A stretch of DNA of 64,000 nt, taken from NCBI GenBank assembly GCA_031213475.1, contig JARUPZ010000034.1:1074501-1138500 (forward strand), read 5' to 3'. Origin of the DNA: Nereocystis luetkeana. Its lineage: Eukaryota; Sar; Phaeophyceae; Laminariales; Laminariaceae. Shown here one piece after another: positions 10,516 to 22,278 of the stretch (position 1 is the stretch's first letter; each line of letters starts with the position of its first letter). Below the pieces are notes generated by a model that worked only from the letters and a program-made list of their open reading frames with translations, made no database searches and had not been told where the DNA came from. A program made the position numbers and the translations under genes.

Positions 10516-10605
10516 CCCTTATAGAACTGCAGTCCCGTTTTGGGGACAAACCGGTCAAATTCTAAGTAATTTGTCCCCAAAACGGGGACTGCGGTCCTAA
10601 AAGGG
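10516..10605. mobile_element. MITE-B copy
   Basis: TTAA-CCCTTATAGAACTGCAG to CTGCGGTCCTAAAAGGG-TTAA. The loop ATTCTAAGTAATTTGTCC is the bare-TA reference for the scarred copy at 19770. Confidence 0.9.
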
Positions 10606-10697
10606 TTAACGTCGCGCTTAGATCTGCGCTATCGTTTGCTGGCTGGGTCAAATTCTCCACATATGTCGGGAGAGGCTCTACTAAACACGAGCCTCCC

Positions 10698-11252
10698 TGA
10701 TGGTGGTCCCTCTTTGAAGCGTAGAGCCGGTCGCCCGCTATCAGGCGGTGCAAGCGGAGTAGTGCCAATACCGGCACTATACCGGGACCCGCCTCAACAC
10801 TGCCGGAATTGGCAATACGCCCTCCCCCCGTTAACGCTTTTCAGGTCACAACGTTCACACACCCGATTCTGCCGCGCATCTGCTTGCCGTACCGCTGCAA
10901 ACCGTACACATACGCGCAAACAACGAGGGTATTGCAGTGTATTAATAGCTGCAGCAGCAACATATGTGCACGCATTCGGTGTCCATAACACACCAATGCT
11001 CTCTCATTGTTTTTTAGTGTTCAGGGTCCCACGTCCTGACGGCAATGTCGTGCCGCTTATCATGCCGCACCCCGGCTGGTCTTCCCATGGAGAGAGGACC
11101 ACGCCCCTGTCCCTGCATCTTACGGAGGTCTCTCCCTGCCGTCACGCATTGCATCCCCATCTTCATTTTTTCAGTAGCGCTAATTGCCGCTGTAGTTCCG
11201 GTGTTGTTGGCTGGGGCATACCAGCACTATATATCGAGGGACCACTGCTGTA
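10698..11252. mobile_element. Family D, longer or composite copy
   Basis: Left block GTGGTCCCTCTTTGAAGCG with AGAGCCGGTCGCCCGCTATC resembles 16034 onward. The right end is CACTATATATCGAGGGACCA at 11230-11249. The interior is unrelated to the short copy, so this may be a longer element or two separate pieces. The long plus-strand open frame across it shows no family features. Confidence 0.45.
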
Positions 11253-11576
11253 TAACCATAAGCCCCAGCCAATCAGAGACCCAATCGACCAATGGATAGG
11301 GTTACTCTTCAAATGGCCCAACCATTCAGACCCAACAGAATCAAGCAAGGGTTGTAAAGCGTTACAGCCCGTTTTCTTCTTGATTCTTGTACACAGCAGT
11401 GTGTCCAGCACGTTCTCGTAAAGGTTGCACCACTCTGTTTCTGAATATAAGGATCGTTTGGGTACATCAACCTTCGATCAAAACTGTCTCCATACTCGGG
11501 GGCAGAGTGCAAGCCTCTACTGGATTATCGTGCCAATATCGGAGGCACGAGTCATGCGGTGATACGATCGTGTGTG

Positions 11577-12078
11577 TGGGGGTGTACTCATTATCATGCA
11601 TGCCCGTAGTCGTATGACCATAGACCCTCACATCCCGAAAATGCCGGGACAGAGCAAGCGGGTTTTCACCGACCGGGCAGACATTGCATGCACCAAGCGC
11701 CAAGCGCCGTAAGGTGTCCGGCGAGTCGCATGAAGGGCGAGCTGCATCCTACTAACCGCTTGTGAGGCGGACTTGCATATGGATGACAGCTTCAACGAGT
11801 TTATCTAATTTTCGGTGCGCCCACTTCCAGAGACAGCAATGGGAGTACCATGGAGCTGCCTCTTGGGTGCCCTGCCACAAACACTACCAGGTACCACGTA
11901 CGTGATACGGTCATTCTCCTTGGACAGGGTAAAGGCTCTCCACCCTGCACAAATGGTCTACCTCAACCACCAGCTGTATTCAACCGCCGAAAAAAAACAA
12001 AGGGTACCTTGGTTGTCTACGGCAGCTCAAGTAGTGAGCGGCATGTTTTACAGTGTCGTTGACCCAACCTTTATCTAA
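11577..12078 (-). mobile_element. Family C, near full length
   Basis: About 500 bp on the minus strand. Starts at the tail side with GTGTACTCATTATCATGCAT and extends through GGTTTTCACCGACC, TTGCATGCACCAAGCG, CTTCCAGAGACAGCAATGGG and ACAGTGTCGTTGACCCAACC. TACCAGGTA at 11885. No coding potential recognised. Confidence 0.75.
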
Positions 12079-12103
12079 CATAATCTACAGGGGGGGATAC
12101 GAT

Positions 12104-12500
12104 ATCGGGGGGGGGGGGGGTATACTCATTATCACGCATGGCCGTCTCGTGTGACTATAGATCAGACCCTTGCACCCCTAAAATGCCGGGACGGAGCACG
12201 TCGGGTTGTCGCATTTTCACCGATCAGGCAGACATTGCTTGCGCCAAGCGCGAAGCGCCGCGAGGGGTTCAGCGAGTCGCACGAAGGGTAAGCCGCATAC
12301 CACCAAGAACCATCTGTGAGGCGGGCTTTCTCGAGTACGGATGTCAGCTTCGAACGAATCCCACTTCCAGAGACAGCAACGGGTGTACTACTATCTAACT
12401 GCCTCGTGGGTGTTTTACCGCAAACGCTACCAGGTGCGTGATACCATCTTTGCCCTCGTGCGGAGACCACCGCTTGCAAGGCGGACTTTCTTGCATGCGG
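12104..12500 (-). mobile_element. Family C, second long copy
   Basis: Starts with a G run then TATACTCATTATCACGCATG. Collinear with the previous copy through CTTCCAGAGACAGCAACGGG. The loop CGCTACCAGGTGCGTGATA corresponds to CACTACGTGATAAG in the 59.2-kb copy. Confidence 0.75.
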
Positions 12501-12511
12501 ACGACACCTGG

Positions 12512-12605
12512 GGTGGGCGGGGGGGGTGTACTCGATATCATTCATGACCGTAGTCGTATGACCACAGACCCTCGCGGGGGGGGGGGAGCCACCTGCTACC
12601 ACGGC
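12512..12605 (-). mobile_element. Family C, truncated copy between G tracts
   Basis: G run, TGTACTCGATATCATTCATG, ACCGTAGTCGTATGACCACA, GACCCTCGC, then another G run. Confidence 0.65.
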
Positions 12606-12660
12606 TTGTCTCGCATGGGTGTGAAAACTGATTGGAGCGATTTAAATCGGAATCGAAATC

Positions 12661-12713
12661 GGCAAATCGGGACGACATTTTTTACCGACGGGCGAAACCA
12701 TCGTCCCGATTTG
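12661..12713. repeat. Inverted repeat with 25-bp loop
   Basis: GCAAATCGGGACGA and TCGTCCCGATTTGC are perfect 14-bp arms. Function unknown. Confidence 0.8.
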
Positions 12714-13392
12714 CACAACTCAAGCTAGAATTCGCTCACATTTACGGTAAAACAAGGATTCTCAACACAAGGATTCACTCACACGCCGAATTCGCCGATA
12801 TATCGGATAACATCTGCGCTGAAAAAGTGCATTTTAACTATCGGTAAAGACAGCCGGCACAGTCCATTCACGACCCTGAAAATAACTCCCAAGAGCAGAG
12901 CTGGGAAAAGCAAAAGTGATGACCAGCAATAAAAAAAAAAAACTTAGCATCATCCCGCGGGACTAATTTCACCCTGTAGCGTTTCTACGTGCCAAACGGG
13001 CGATAGCCTTCGGCGCAGTTCGGCCCAGCAGCCTACAGCAGCACCCCCCGTGAGCCGTTCTGACGTTCGACGCGACCTACGCAGACCTAGAACGTTCCGA
13101 TATCAGTGGGTTGTTTACGTACGTCCTGGCGTATAATATACCCGGGTATAGACCATACTGTAAGCCCTCACGTACGTACAGTACAGTACGGTATAATACA
13201 CACCAGGTATTATTGCCTTGGAGCCTTGGAAACGAAAGAGCCCAAAGTTACAAGAACATTGAACTTGTACTTGCAGAAAATGTGAGGTACCTGGTTCCCA
13301 CTTCGCCTGGCACATATAATATTCTGGGTTTATGGAAAATACCAGGTACATACTGCTGTAGTGCGCCAGAGCTGTGAGTCGGCACGGCTCAA

Positions 13393-13480
13393 CTTTTTTA
13401 GGACTGCAGTCCAATTCGGGGGACAAAGTACTCGTAACTTGAGTGAATAGTCCCTAAAAGTGGACTGCAGTCCTACAAGT
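13393..13480. mobile_element. MITE-B copy, diverged
   Basis: TTTTTTAGGACTGCAGTCC to GGACTGCAGTCCTACAAG. Confidence 0.7.
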
Positions 13481-13559
13481 ATCACGCCGCCCACCATATA
13501 CTACTTGGACTAATACAATAGTCCGTCGTGCAACGGAGGTGCCGACTCTCCGATGCAGA

Positions 13560-14015
13560 GAATGTAGACTAAAAATGTTACGTAACAAAAGCTACTCGAA
13601 TTTAAGGCTTATACACTCGATTTCCACCACATTCTCCCTCACTAAACCCGACTTATCTCTTCTTGCGAGCCAGTCAGGAACCCCGATGAGACTCTGAGTA
13701 TCCAAGTTTTACGTCCGACTTTTCGGTACCGGACGCAGCATGCAATGATCGCATTGCTCTCATCGTTCCTTTCTGGGTGTTTTCTGAGTGAGTGAGTTTT
13801 ACACTTTCTTAAACATGAGATATTCCCCCCCCCCCTTCTTTTTCCTTTTTTCGGGGGATGAAGGCGAGAATCGAACCACGGACCTCGCTCTTAAGAATCT
13901 CACACCCTGCCTGCGACGTCGTCGTAGGGAATATGGACTAAAAATGTTACGTAACAAAAGCTACTCGAATTTAAGGCGTATAAACTCGACTTCCACCACA
14001 CCGACCTGTGGGGTT
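13560..14015 (+). repeat. Pair of direct repeats, about 85 bp, 370 bp apart
   Basis: GACTAAAAATGTTACGTAAC, AAAAGCTACTCGAATTTAAG and CTCGA(T/C)TTCCACCACA occur at 13567 and 13935. Between them is a possible minus-strand tRNA-like SINE head (complement has GTGGTTCGATTCTCGCC near 13865). Confidence 0.75.
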
Positions 14016-14595
14016 TCCGTAACGGTAGGAAGGCCTTCGTTGATGCGGAATACAGTTGTTCAAGGTGAATCGCTTGCGGGCTGCGGACACCCTCATACAT
14101 GCCCTGTGACAAGGCAGCCCGCGGCGGGAGAACCGCACGCACACATGGCGGGATAACCCCTCTTTCTCGACGGTGCCGACGGCTCAATATGGTACGGAAA
14201 ACGGTTTACGGACCTGACGTAGTCATCGGCGCGTGAGTTCCGTGCGAGGTTGGGGTCCCAGGATAGCAACCTGCCTGTGAAAAGTAAATAACGTACCTGG
14301 TACGCTGTTGCTATCAGTCGTCGACGAAGAGCATGCATCATCATGCGCCCGCAAGTACAGGTGGGTATATCGTGTTGCGGCCGTGCCTGTGCCGTACGAC
14401 TCCTTGCCAAGAAAACTCGGACCATAACTTTGTATCACACCCCAACCACGCAGCGACAGCCGTCACTTCATCCCGTGAAATTCTCCCTCGTATTCAGACC
14501 CAAGAGGTGAGGGTTAATTAATACTGTACTGGTGAACCAAGACCACCACTGACGGCTCCCCCCCCGTGGTCTATTCGATAGTGGTTAATACTATT

Positions 14596-14699
14596 TTACG
14601 GGAGACCATAGTAAATAGGACCAAACATTGTTCGAAAACACAGATAAGTATATAGCTTTTGTGTACACCGTAGGTCCTATTAATTATGGCCCCCCGTGA
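14596..14699. mobile_element. MITE-A copy 8
   Basis: TTACGGGAGACCATAG to ATTATGGCCCCCCGTGA. Confidence 0.82.
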
Positions 14700-14817
14700 A
14701 CAGCGTTGGTGCCGGGGGCTCGATTCTCATCATGTATGGGGTGTCTATTTCTCAAATGACACCATTAGTCCAGAGCGACTACGCACTATAAGGTGGGCAA
14801 AGCGGGCAAAGCACAAC

Positions 14818-15130
14818 TAGACGCGAATCGACGAGGCAAGAAAGCGCCACTACGGGGGACCTTATTAAATGGGACCTACGGTACACACAAAATCTATGTA
14901 TATCGCTATTTTCACCAACAATATTTGGTCCTATTTACTATGGCCCCCCGCAATAGACCCTTCCCGCGATAAAAAATGCAAGAAGGCCCTTGCCATCGTA
15001 GCGGGGAGGGGGGGGAATAAAGAGCCTACCTGGAATATAAAGTCACCGCGGATTTGAGATACGACCGGGAGGGGGCAGTAGCAAAAAGGGCAAGGACGAT
15101 ACATGGGATGTAAAACAATGGTAGCACTCT
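14818..15130 (+). mobile_element. SINE S4, split by a MITE-A
   Basis: ACGCGAATCGACGAGGCAAG at the start and CCCGCGATAAAAAATGCAAG after the insertion match the SINE body. MITE-A 14851-14953 sits between them, so the MITE is younger than this SINE copy. Confidence 0.7.
14851..14953. mobile_element. MITE-A copy 9, inside SINE S4
   Basis: TACGGGGGACCTTATTAAAT to ACTATGGCCCCCCGCAA. It splits the SINE body. Confidence 0.85.
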
Positions 15131-15214
15131 GGGCGTGAATATAAGGACTGGGTCGTCTGGATATATATGTATAAACGTTTATGATATTTTCGGTCAAATT
15201 AGTGACGACACCTA

Positions 15215-15326
15215 TTACGGGGGACCATAGTTAATAGGACCAAATACTGTTAGTAAAAACGGTTAAATATATACCAGGTAGGTCTTTAAGTATACCATAG
15301 GTCCTATTAACTATGGTCGCCCGTGA
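15215..15326. mobile_element. MITE-A copy 10 with a TACCAGGTA scar
   Basis: TTACGGGGGACCATAG to TATGGTCGCCCGTGA. The centre reads ATATACCAGGTAGGTC where sister copies have ATATAGGTT: a 7-bp gain at a TA (15272-15280). Confidence 0.88.
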
Positions 15327-15759
15327 TAGTATTTCGGGAACACTTCATGCACCGCTGCCGTTCCGTTCACCTGTTCAAGACTGTACCTATACAGTAGCGT
15401 CGTCGTGACTTCGCTTGTTCGCTCGTATCCCCCTCAGGTGATATTGCGACTGAACCAATCGCTGCCACTACTGTCCCTCTATGCAACAGTCCGGGGTAGA
15501 GAGCTCCTACTACATACAGTACATTTTTGGTGCTTCTCGCTTTTGTACTTGAACCGCTGTACTGACGCTTTTTTTAGTGTTATTAAAGCTGAACCTACGC
15601 CATACCAGGTATTTGTTGCGCTTTTCTTGAACAAAACAAGGCCAAATAGCGAGAATTTCGCCTCCGGCGGCGCCATCAACGGGATCCTCCCGAGAGGCCT
15701 CCAACGGGACCTCCGGGGGAGCCTCCAGCGGGGGCCCCTCGGCCGTTTCTTTTTTGGCT

Positions 15760-15870
15760 CACTTCCCCAGTCGACTTACCGACTTTAAGTCAGCAAGTCG
15801 GCGAGGTAGACTATCGACTATTTATTAGTCGTGAAATGCTTCCGACTCGCAGCCCTACTAACGATAACAG
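15760..15870 (+). repeat. Family L copy 1
   Basis: GTCGACTTACCGACTTTAAG, TCAGCAAGTCGGCG and TTCCGACTCGCAGCC resemble 22895-23060. Confidence 0.5.
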
Positions 15871-16033
15871 AGCTCGGGTGAGAAACGAGACAAATCGATT
15901 ACTGATCAATCGTGCCTTCAGGTTTCGTACGCTCGTAGGCAATGCAATCTTCACATGATGGTAAGCACATAGGCAATGCCATCCTACACACAGCAGTCTG
16001 TATATACGACGTAAATACGCATACAGCATGATA

Positions 16034-16208
16034 GTGGTCCCTCTATAGTGCCGGTTGAGTAGTGCCAGCTGCCCGCTATAGTGCCTATGAAATTGCTCCG
16101 CTCCAGATGGGACTAACCAGTGTAGCAGCGTGCGGAGTAAATAGTGCCGGTTGGCGATATAGTGCCGATAATTTCGGCTGGCGCATACCCGCACTATAGA
16201 GGGACCAG
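16034..16208. mobile_element. Family D, pogo-like TIR element
   Basis: GTGGTCCCTCTATAGTGCCG at the left and CCGCACTATAGAGGGACCAG at the right, with TA immediately outside both ends (16032-16033, 16209-16210). The CAGTGGTCC-like tips and TA target recall pogo/Tigger MITEs, by memory only. No transposase. Confidence 0.7.
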
Positions 16209-16755
16209 TACAGCTGTTCATCATACTTGAGTAAATGCAAGGCCTTCCAACGTCGAATTGCCTGGTACAGGTGCTTGGAAGTAGGTGATGTATGGCACGC
16301 TGTCCCGAGATATCAGTACCGTTCGAATACAATATTGAACATAAGAGACAGAGTTGTACGTGCCTTTATTGGCCTCCAGAAGAATACCAGCGCTAAATGC
16401 CGAAGCACTGCCACCGTCGAATCACTGAAAAAACTCGAAATATCACGGCTCGGAAGACTCTCGACCCATTTAGGAGCGCGGTCCCCAACGTGGGGAAGAG
16501 ACACTTCGAATTAGAGCTAGATTTAGGTTTCGTCTGCATAGGGCAGTACTAAAGGGATCGAGACGCAAGATAATTTTCGTGCGCGATTAGGTCGCGATCG
16601 TTGACCATCTTTATGATAGGCGCGCCACGTTCTCTCGTGCCGGTACTCATACCCATCTGCCCCGAGTTCAAGGAGTGTTTTGATTCGATATTAAAACACA
16701 AGAGGTCCTTATATATAGGGACAGAGTGGTACATATTTGTACTTGAATATGTAAA

Positions 16756-16873
16756 ATACGGGGGACCATAGTAAATACCAGGTCGAACCAAATCTTGTTC
16801 TTAATAGTAAAAATAGGTAAATATATAGGTTTTTGTGTGTACTGTAGGTCCTATGTGCCAAGGTCCCCCGTAA
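16756..16873. mobile_element. MITE-A copy 11 with degenerate scars
   Basis: TACGGGGGACCATAGTAAAT to AGGTCCCCCGTAA. TACCAGGTCGA at 16776 replaces the usual TAGGA, and TTCTTAATAGTAAAA replaces TTAGTAAAA. Confidence 0.82.
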
Positions 16874-17518
16874 TAGTATGTGTCTTACCATTAATAGTAT
16901 ATAAATATTCGATTCTGACGAATACATTCATTTTCCAACCCACGAATGCAGAGTCATACAATTGCCATAAACTTGCATCGTACAGAGGGGTTCATCAGCA
17001 GTCGCGTGTTGATGGTGAATCATCCTGGGGTAGCTATTTACGGACGTTGATTGGCCAAGGGATACACTATAAGCGGCTCGAAAAACCCAGAGTCTTTGCA
17101 CCCCTGCCCGACCGATCAACCTATAGAGCTATGGAGTCTTTCTAAGCACAGCATCCAAGCCGGCCGAATCAACCCCAAGCCACACCAAGCGCAACACCCA
17201 AAGCACTCATCACTGCCACAGAGTTCGGGGTACAGATCGGGTCGGGTGGGTCGGCTATAAGCGCACAGCCAAAACCTCCAAAAATATTCCAGATCAAGGC
17301 TTGACGACGCCTCCGAGACGCCCCTTCATGCGTACACCGTACCAGGTACACATACATATACGAGTCTCACCAGTATGACCGGAAAAATACGTCATACTTC
17401 CACACTTTGTTACCATGGAAATAAATGCCCCTTGTATTTGCAATCAGACTTGAACACAGCAAGATACATCGCCCGTGGGATTGTTTTCAGGGCCGTTTTT
17501 CTACAAAAGATGTCTTAA

Positions 17519-17665
17519 ACCCATTTAGAACCGGCAGTCCCGTTTCGGGAGACAAAGTCAGTCCCGTTTTGGGGGTCCAAGTCTAACTTTGTCCCCAAAA
17601 CGGGACTGCAGTTCTAAAATGGTTCCAGATTTTGTCCCCAAAACGGGACTGCGGTTCTAAATGGG
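17519..17665. mobile_element. MITE-B compound, rearranged
   Basis: One left arm (CCATTTAGAACCGGCAGTCC), an internal repeat of GTCCCGTTTTGGGG, and two right arms (CTGCAGTTCTAAAATGG and CTGCGGTTCTAAATGGG) before TTAA. It looks like a partial tandem duplication or two merged copies. Confidence 0.75.
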
Positions 17666-17784
17666 TTAAGGTTGCCTCACAAAACGAAAATGGGGACTGT
17701 GGAAACACCTCGTTGAGACATCTCCGTGGACGCGTCGCTCAGTGTCTCTGAGCGCTCTCCGTTGTCGATAAAACCATCTTCTGA

Positions 17785-17905
17785 AATTCATCCGAGGGGG
17801 TGTGTTATTTTCTATCACAGGGGGGTGTGTTACCTTATCACCGGGGGTGTGTTATTTTTCATCACAGGGGGTGGGTTACCTTGTCACAGGTGCGACAGAT
17901 ACCTA
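17785..17905 (+). repeat. GTGTGTTAT minisatellite
   Basis: About five units of GGGGGTGTGTTATTTTCTAT with CACAG or CACCG. The same kind of unit makes the array at 61985-62215. Confidence 0.8.
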
Positions 17906-18109
17906 CCGCACGCCAGAGGAACACCAGCGTAGGACACCAGATACACCAAGAGAAGAAGAAAACAAAAAACGAGGCTATTGAGATGGAAAAAATACTCAAG
18001 GCTCATATTTGCAAGCCTGGTGTGGTAGTTCATCATAGCAGGGGCATGCCAGGAAAACCCTGTAACCCTGATAGTGCTGCTGCACTGCGCAGAAACATCT
18101 TTTTCAGTC

Positions 18110-18160
18110 TATTCCCAAGTGATTTGTCCCCAAAACGGGATTGCAGTTCTGAACGGGTAA
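18110..18160. mobile_element. MITE-B half copy
   Basis: Right arm GTCCCCAAAACGGGATTGCA then GTTCTGAACGGGTAA. No left arm. Confidence 0.65.
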
Positions 18161-18579
18161 ACCTTGCAGTAGATTCAGTCCTGTGATCGAGATGCGCGAT
18201 CACTCATCACGGCAAGCATACTGCTGACTAAGCATGTCGGACGACTGTAGCACAAATTGACGGAGTCACTTTCGCGGTAAAATACTGATTGGTATTGGCC
18301 GCTGTAGCTACGGAACAACCCTGTCCCCTGTTAATAAAAACCACATAATTATATAACAAACCCATGCATTTTCTCCCGCCGGCAGTTCCGATGGCCGCTA
18401 CTGTTGCACATTTGCCACATTGGTACTTTGAGAGTGCTGGGTACTGGCAGTCCCAATCAGTAGATATACCGACTTCGTCAGCGATCAGTACACTGGACAG
18501 CACCAGTACGATACTGAAGCGAGCAACGCAGAGCGAAGCGACACCGCAGAGCGTAGCTCGGCCATTCGCCCCCCCCCTC

Positions 18580-18670
18580 CCGGTCGGTGAAAACCCGACG
18601 TGCTCCGCACCGGCATTGTACGGATGCGAGGGTTTATAGTCCCACGACTACGGTCATGCATGATATCGAG
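18580..18670 (+). mobile_element. Family C short copy
   Basis: Preceded by a C tract: GGTCGGTGAAAACCCGACGT, GGATGCGAGGGTTTATAGTC, CATGCATGATATCGAG. Confidence 0.7.
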
Positions 18671-18687
18671 CGCAAAAAAATCCCCAA

Positions 18688-18777
18688 CCCTTTTAGCACC
18701 GCACTCCCATCTGTGGGGACAAAGTACTCAAACTATAAGTAGTTTGTCCCCAAAACGGGACTGGGGTCCTAAAAGGG
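18688..18777. mobile_element. MITE-B copy
   Basis: CCCTTTTAGCACCGCACTCC to GACTGGGGTCCTAAAAGGG-TTAA, next to a family C copy. Confidence 0.85.
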
Positions 18778-18837
18778 TTAAGCAGTATATGGGAACGACG
18801 GTGATAGCGCCCAGCCGTTAGATGTGTCTCGATTAGG

Positions 18838-18950
18838 AGTAGGAACGGTGCTCCGTCTCGAAAGGGATGCGCGGTCAATGGTCAAATGTCAAGGGTCAGA
18901 TAATTAAGGCAACCAACAAACGAGTACGCCCCCCCCCCTTCCCCCGCCTC
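18838..18950 (+). mobile_element. Family J copy
   Basis: AGTAGGAACGGTGCTCCGTC, TCGAAAGGGATGCGCGGTCA, AGGCAACCAACAAACGAGTA, then C tracts. Confidence 0.75.
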
Positions 18951-19346
18951 CCCCGCCCGTAAGCACGGCTGGTGACGGGGCCTGGCTGGAAGGGACGCCG
19001 CAGGTAGGCACAAAAAAAAAGAGGTGTTATACGTTCGTTTTATATCACAGTCGGGGGGGGCTCTATACTACTGTACTGCTACTTGTGCCTTGGCTGGTTG
19101 GTCATCGACACAGAAAACTATCAATAGCATTTGACACACGAAAGAAAAAACGCACGGCACGTGTGGTGATGTGATGCGGCATTCATCAGCTTGACCGTGG
19201 TCAGAATCTGCTTGAAAAGGAGAGGACACGGGTGTAGACGTCGCGGCGCTCCAGCAGGAACTAAAACAATACGAGTACTATTAATAACATACCACCTACA
19301 GTATGAAAATACGGTACAATGGGTATTTGGGTATTTTTTTCTTGAA

Positions 19347-19434
19347 AAGTTTTAGGACCGCAGTCCCGTTTTGGAGCAAACTACTTGGAATAAGAGTGGT
19401 CTGTCCCCAAAACGGGACTGGAGTTTTAAAACCG
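19347..19434. mobile_element. MITE-B copy
   Basis: AAGTTTTAGGACCGCAGTCC to GGACTGGAGTTTTAAAACCG-TTAA. Confidence 0.78.
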
Positions 19435-19769
19435 TTAAACGGCTTCTGTACCCTGTGAGATGCGCGCTTCGATCTTGGCGAGGACGTACCTTAAACGTCC
19501 CGTTTTCGCGGAAGTTGCCCGTAAGAAGCTCATATTCTGTGTTTGGCGGTGATTCGCGAAAACGCAAGCATTTTTTTTTGGCGGTAACCCGACATCTTTG
19601 CTGCTTACGGCGCAGGTAAGCACACGTAAAAGACATGCACCGGTATCCAGCGGGATTGCGGACTCTGATGGTGGCGTTTGAGACGGGACCATAAATAGAC
19701 GCCAGCTTTGTTTTTTTCTTTAATTCAAAAATGGTGAATAGCGGAGCTGTGAATCGGCACGACTTGACA

Positions 19770-19874
19770 CTTCTATTGAGAGGAGTGCAGTCCCGGTTTG
19801 GTGGCAGACCACTCATATTCTACCAGGTACCTGGTAAGTAATTTGTCCACCAAAAATGGACTGCAGTCCTAAAA
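19770..19874. mobile_element. MITE-B copy with two scars
   Basis: Diverged arms (GAGTGCAGTCCCGGTTTGG; CTGCAGTCCTAAAATAAC). The loop reads ATTCTACCAGGTACC-TGGTAAGTAATTTGTCC against ATTCTAAGTAATTTGTCC elsewhere: 14 bp gained at one TA (19821-19836). Confidence 0.8.
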
Positions 19875-19877
19875 TAA

Positions 19878-19957
19878 CCATTTTGGTGTTTTGGGGGCAA
19901 TTCAGTCAAATTCCGAGTAGTTTGTCCCCAAAACGGGACTGCGGTACTAAAAGGGTT
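19878..19957. mobile_element. MITE-B copy, left arm shortened
   Basis: GTTTTGGGGGCAATTCAGTC to CTGCGGTACTAAAAGGGTTA, directly after the previous copy. Confidence 0.75.
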
Positions 19958-20453
19958 AGGGGCCCGCACCGGCCTTATCATGATTCCAGATATTTGAATA
20001 TACCTGATTATTATCTTGGTTATTTTCTGCAAAAATTGTTTTTCCCGCAGCATCTACACCATGTGGTATAAACATATAAAATACGAACCAGTAGACTGTT
20101 TTGCATCAAAACAGTGGCTTACGAAACACGCCTCACGGAAGGCGTAATGCCTCCTTGAACCAAATCCGTTAAGGCCGCCCGTTTTCACGAGTTTTATTTT
20201 TTTTGGTAGTACATTAATTCAGAAAAATTGAACTCGATCTGAAATGGATATTATTTCGGTGAACAAGCGTGTCCGGGTCCTGTCGAGAAATGTCGTGCTG
20301 TGCGCCAAGACTCGACTATTAATAACGCAAAAGGGTCGACGAATACCCGCGGGGAACCAATGAGGTGGGCGAAGGCACGCGTTTTCCCCGGAGCGGCGCG
20401 GGCAGCGGCAGATTGTATTTACCGGCACCGGCTAGGATGCTATCGCTCTTGGG

Positions 20454-20569
20454 ATGTCTCGGGTGGTTGGCGCAGCCCTGAAGGCCCACGCGGGCAGCAG
20501 CGACAGGGATACAGCGATCGAACCTCCGAGTGACGTCGTGACCTGGTCGGTGCCCGTGTGGTGCGGGAG
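20454..20569 (+). CDS. Possible first exon, unrecognised
   Basis: ATG at 20454 opens MSRVVGAALKAHAGSSDRDT then AIEPPSDVVTWSVPVWCG and two bases before GGGAG|GTAAAG, a good donor. G/C-rich third positions and the exact donor before a TAA suggest coding. The Ala/Lys/His start could be a mitochondrial presequence, but this is a guess. No following exon was found with confidence. Confidence 0.25.
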
Positions 20570-20984
20570 GTAAAGAAGGATGAACAGCTGGGTTTGCGAC
20601 GGCCTTGTAAATGTTTTAGGCGCCGCGGGTGGTTTACTCCGTGCTAGGGGCCGTCGGACCTTCGGCTGCGGCTGCTCTGGTGGCCTTGCCTTTCGATAAC
20701 GATGGGTCTCGCGGCTGAAGCAGGCGACGACACGGCTCAAGTTTGCGTGACGCGCTTCGGTTTCATGGAATACGCCACTTCGACCTGGACAAACTCCCCG
20801 AATGGGATCTAACACCAAGGGCAAAAAAGTCCCCAAAAGTACTTCTTGATGAATTTTACCTTCTTGAATTTCACTCGAAAATGCCCGCTTGGTTGTTCAC
20901 TTTTCGACCAAGCAGCTGCAAATCAACCACACATTTAAAAAAAATCGAAATCCAACTAGAAAAATCCTCCTGAGGCTGATTCTT

Positions 20985-21500
20985 ATGCCGCTGGATTGGA
21001 AGGATCGGAAAGGTCGGTTCCCGATCCACTATCAATTCGACGGGATAAGTCTGGATTACTTCCCCATCGTCGGTCGGATCGAGTTACGTAGTCGTTTTTC
21101 GCTGGTTTTAGTGTTTTTTCTTGGGGTGGCCGATACGAGCGTTGACAACTTCTTCGTGTCCTGCTACCGGGATCTAGGAGGTGCTGCGCCGTGAACAGCA
21201 GCAGCAGCAGCAGCAGCAGAGTAGACCACCCAGCATCGGAGAGGTGTTTAGACTGCTATTTGGCATGCCCGTGTGTTTGGAGGGGTGGAGAGGGATTCAA
21301 AAACATTTTCCGATCGAGAAATCCGATCCACGCATCCCGTCGAAAACTCGAGTTTTTCGACGCGATGCATGGGTCGGATCGCTCGGTCGGAACAATTGGG
21401 ATCGAAAAGGCTCTTCATCAATAGTATAAGAGCGCCCGATTTTGTCTTCGATCGGAAACCGGCCTTTTCGATCCACGTATCCGATTGCGCAATAATTAGC
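20985..21500. repeat. Inverted-repeat element with internal palindrome and CAG run
   Basis: GGAAAGGTCGGTTCCCGATC near 21008 and the complement of GATCGGAAACCGGCCTTTTC at 21452 pair imperfectly. Inside, 21330-21400 forms a palindrome centred on AAACTCGAGTTTTTCGACG. A (CAG)7 run at 21195. Possibly a TIR element of another family. Confidence 0.45.
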
Positions 21501-22278
21501 CTTAGAACGGGCCCTTACGCCAGCGGGAAACACATTTCAAGAAAGGTTACATCCAGCCCAAACGTTAAAAACCTACAACCAGGTCACTAACACGTACGGG
21601 TACGGCTTGTTGTGCTTGCATCCCGCGAAGTTATCCCTGTATTTTGGTCACTCTGCAGCCCTTAAACCGTGCTTTCCGAAACGTTACACAGAGGCTCGGT
21701 ATGCGAGTTCTTGACATTTTCGCCAAAGTTCAATGCCGAACAACATCGGTGGCGCGAGGACTTGCACGTTAGCCAAGTTCACCAACGGATGCCGGAGTAA
21801 TTTTTGTAGCGTTGTCTCTGAAGCGTTGTTCGGGTTGCAGAATGCGTCGGAGTGATCTCGCAGTCGAAGAAAAAATATTGCTGCGAGTGTAGGCTTTCTT
21901 CACATATGACATATTTCACATTTCCGTAGGTTTCACAGGTTTGGTTCCGTAGGTATGACGTTTTCCGTAAAGGCGTGTTTCCTACCGCTACCCTTAGAGG
22001 TGTTGTCAACACTTATTCGAGATATGATCTGATTGGCTTAGGGCCAGGGTCGGGGTTGCTCTGATTGGCTTAGCCATAGGACTAGTTCTACAGTATTCAC
22101 AGTGTGAAACAACCATTTTCTCCAACAAGAGCGGAAAGCAACAAGCAACCCCCACCGCGACAACATAGCTGTGGTACCCAGGTAGAGTACGTACGTGCTT
22201 CTTTTTTTTGTTCTTTTTATGCTTCCCATTTGTCATCTCCGATCTTCCTGTTTATTTTCTCTCTCCCTCCTTTTTTAA

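Noticed and set aside
10636-11421. 261-codon plus-strand open frame
   Set aside because: Overlaps the family D element; no motif, and frames on the other strand are also open.
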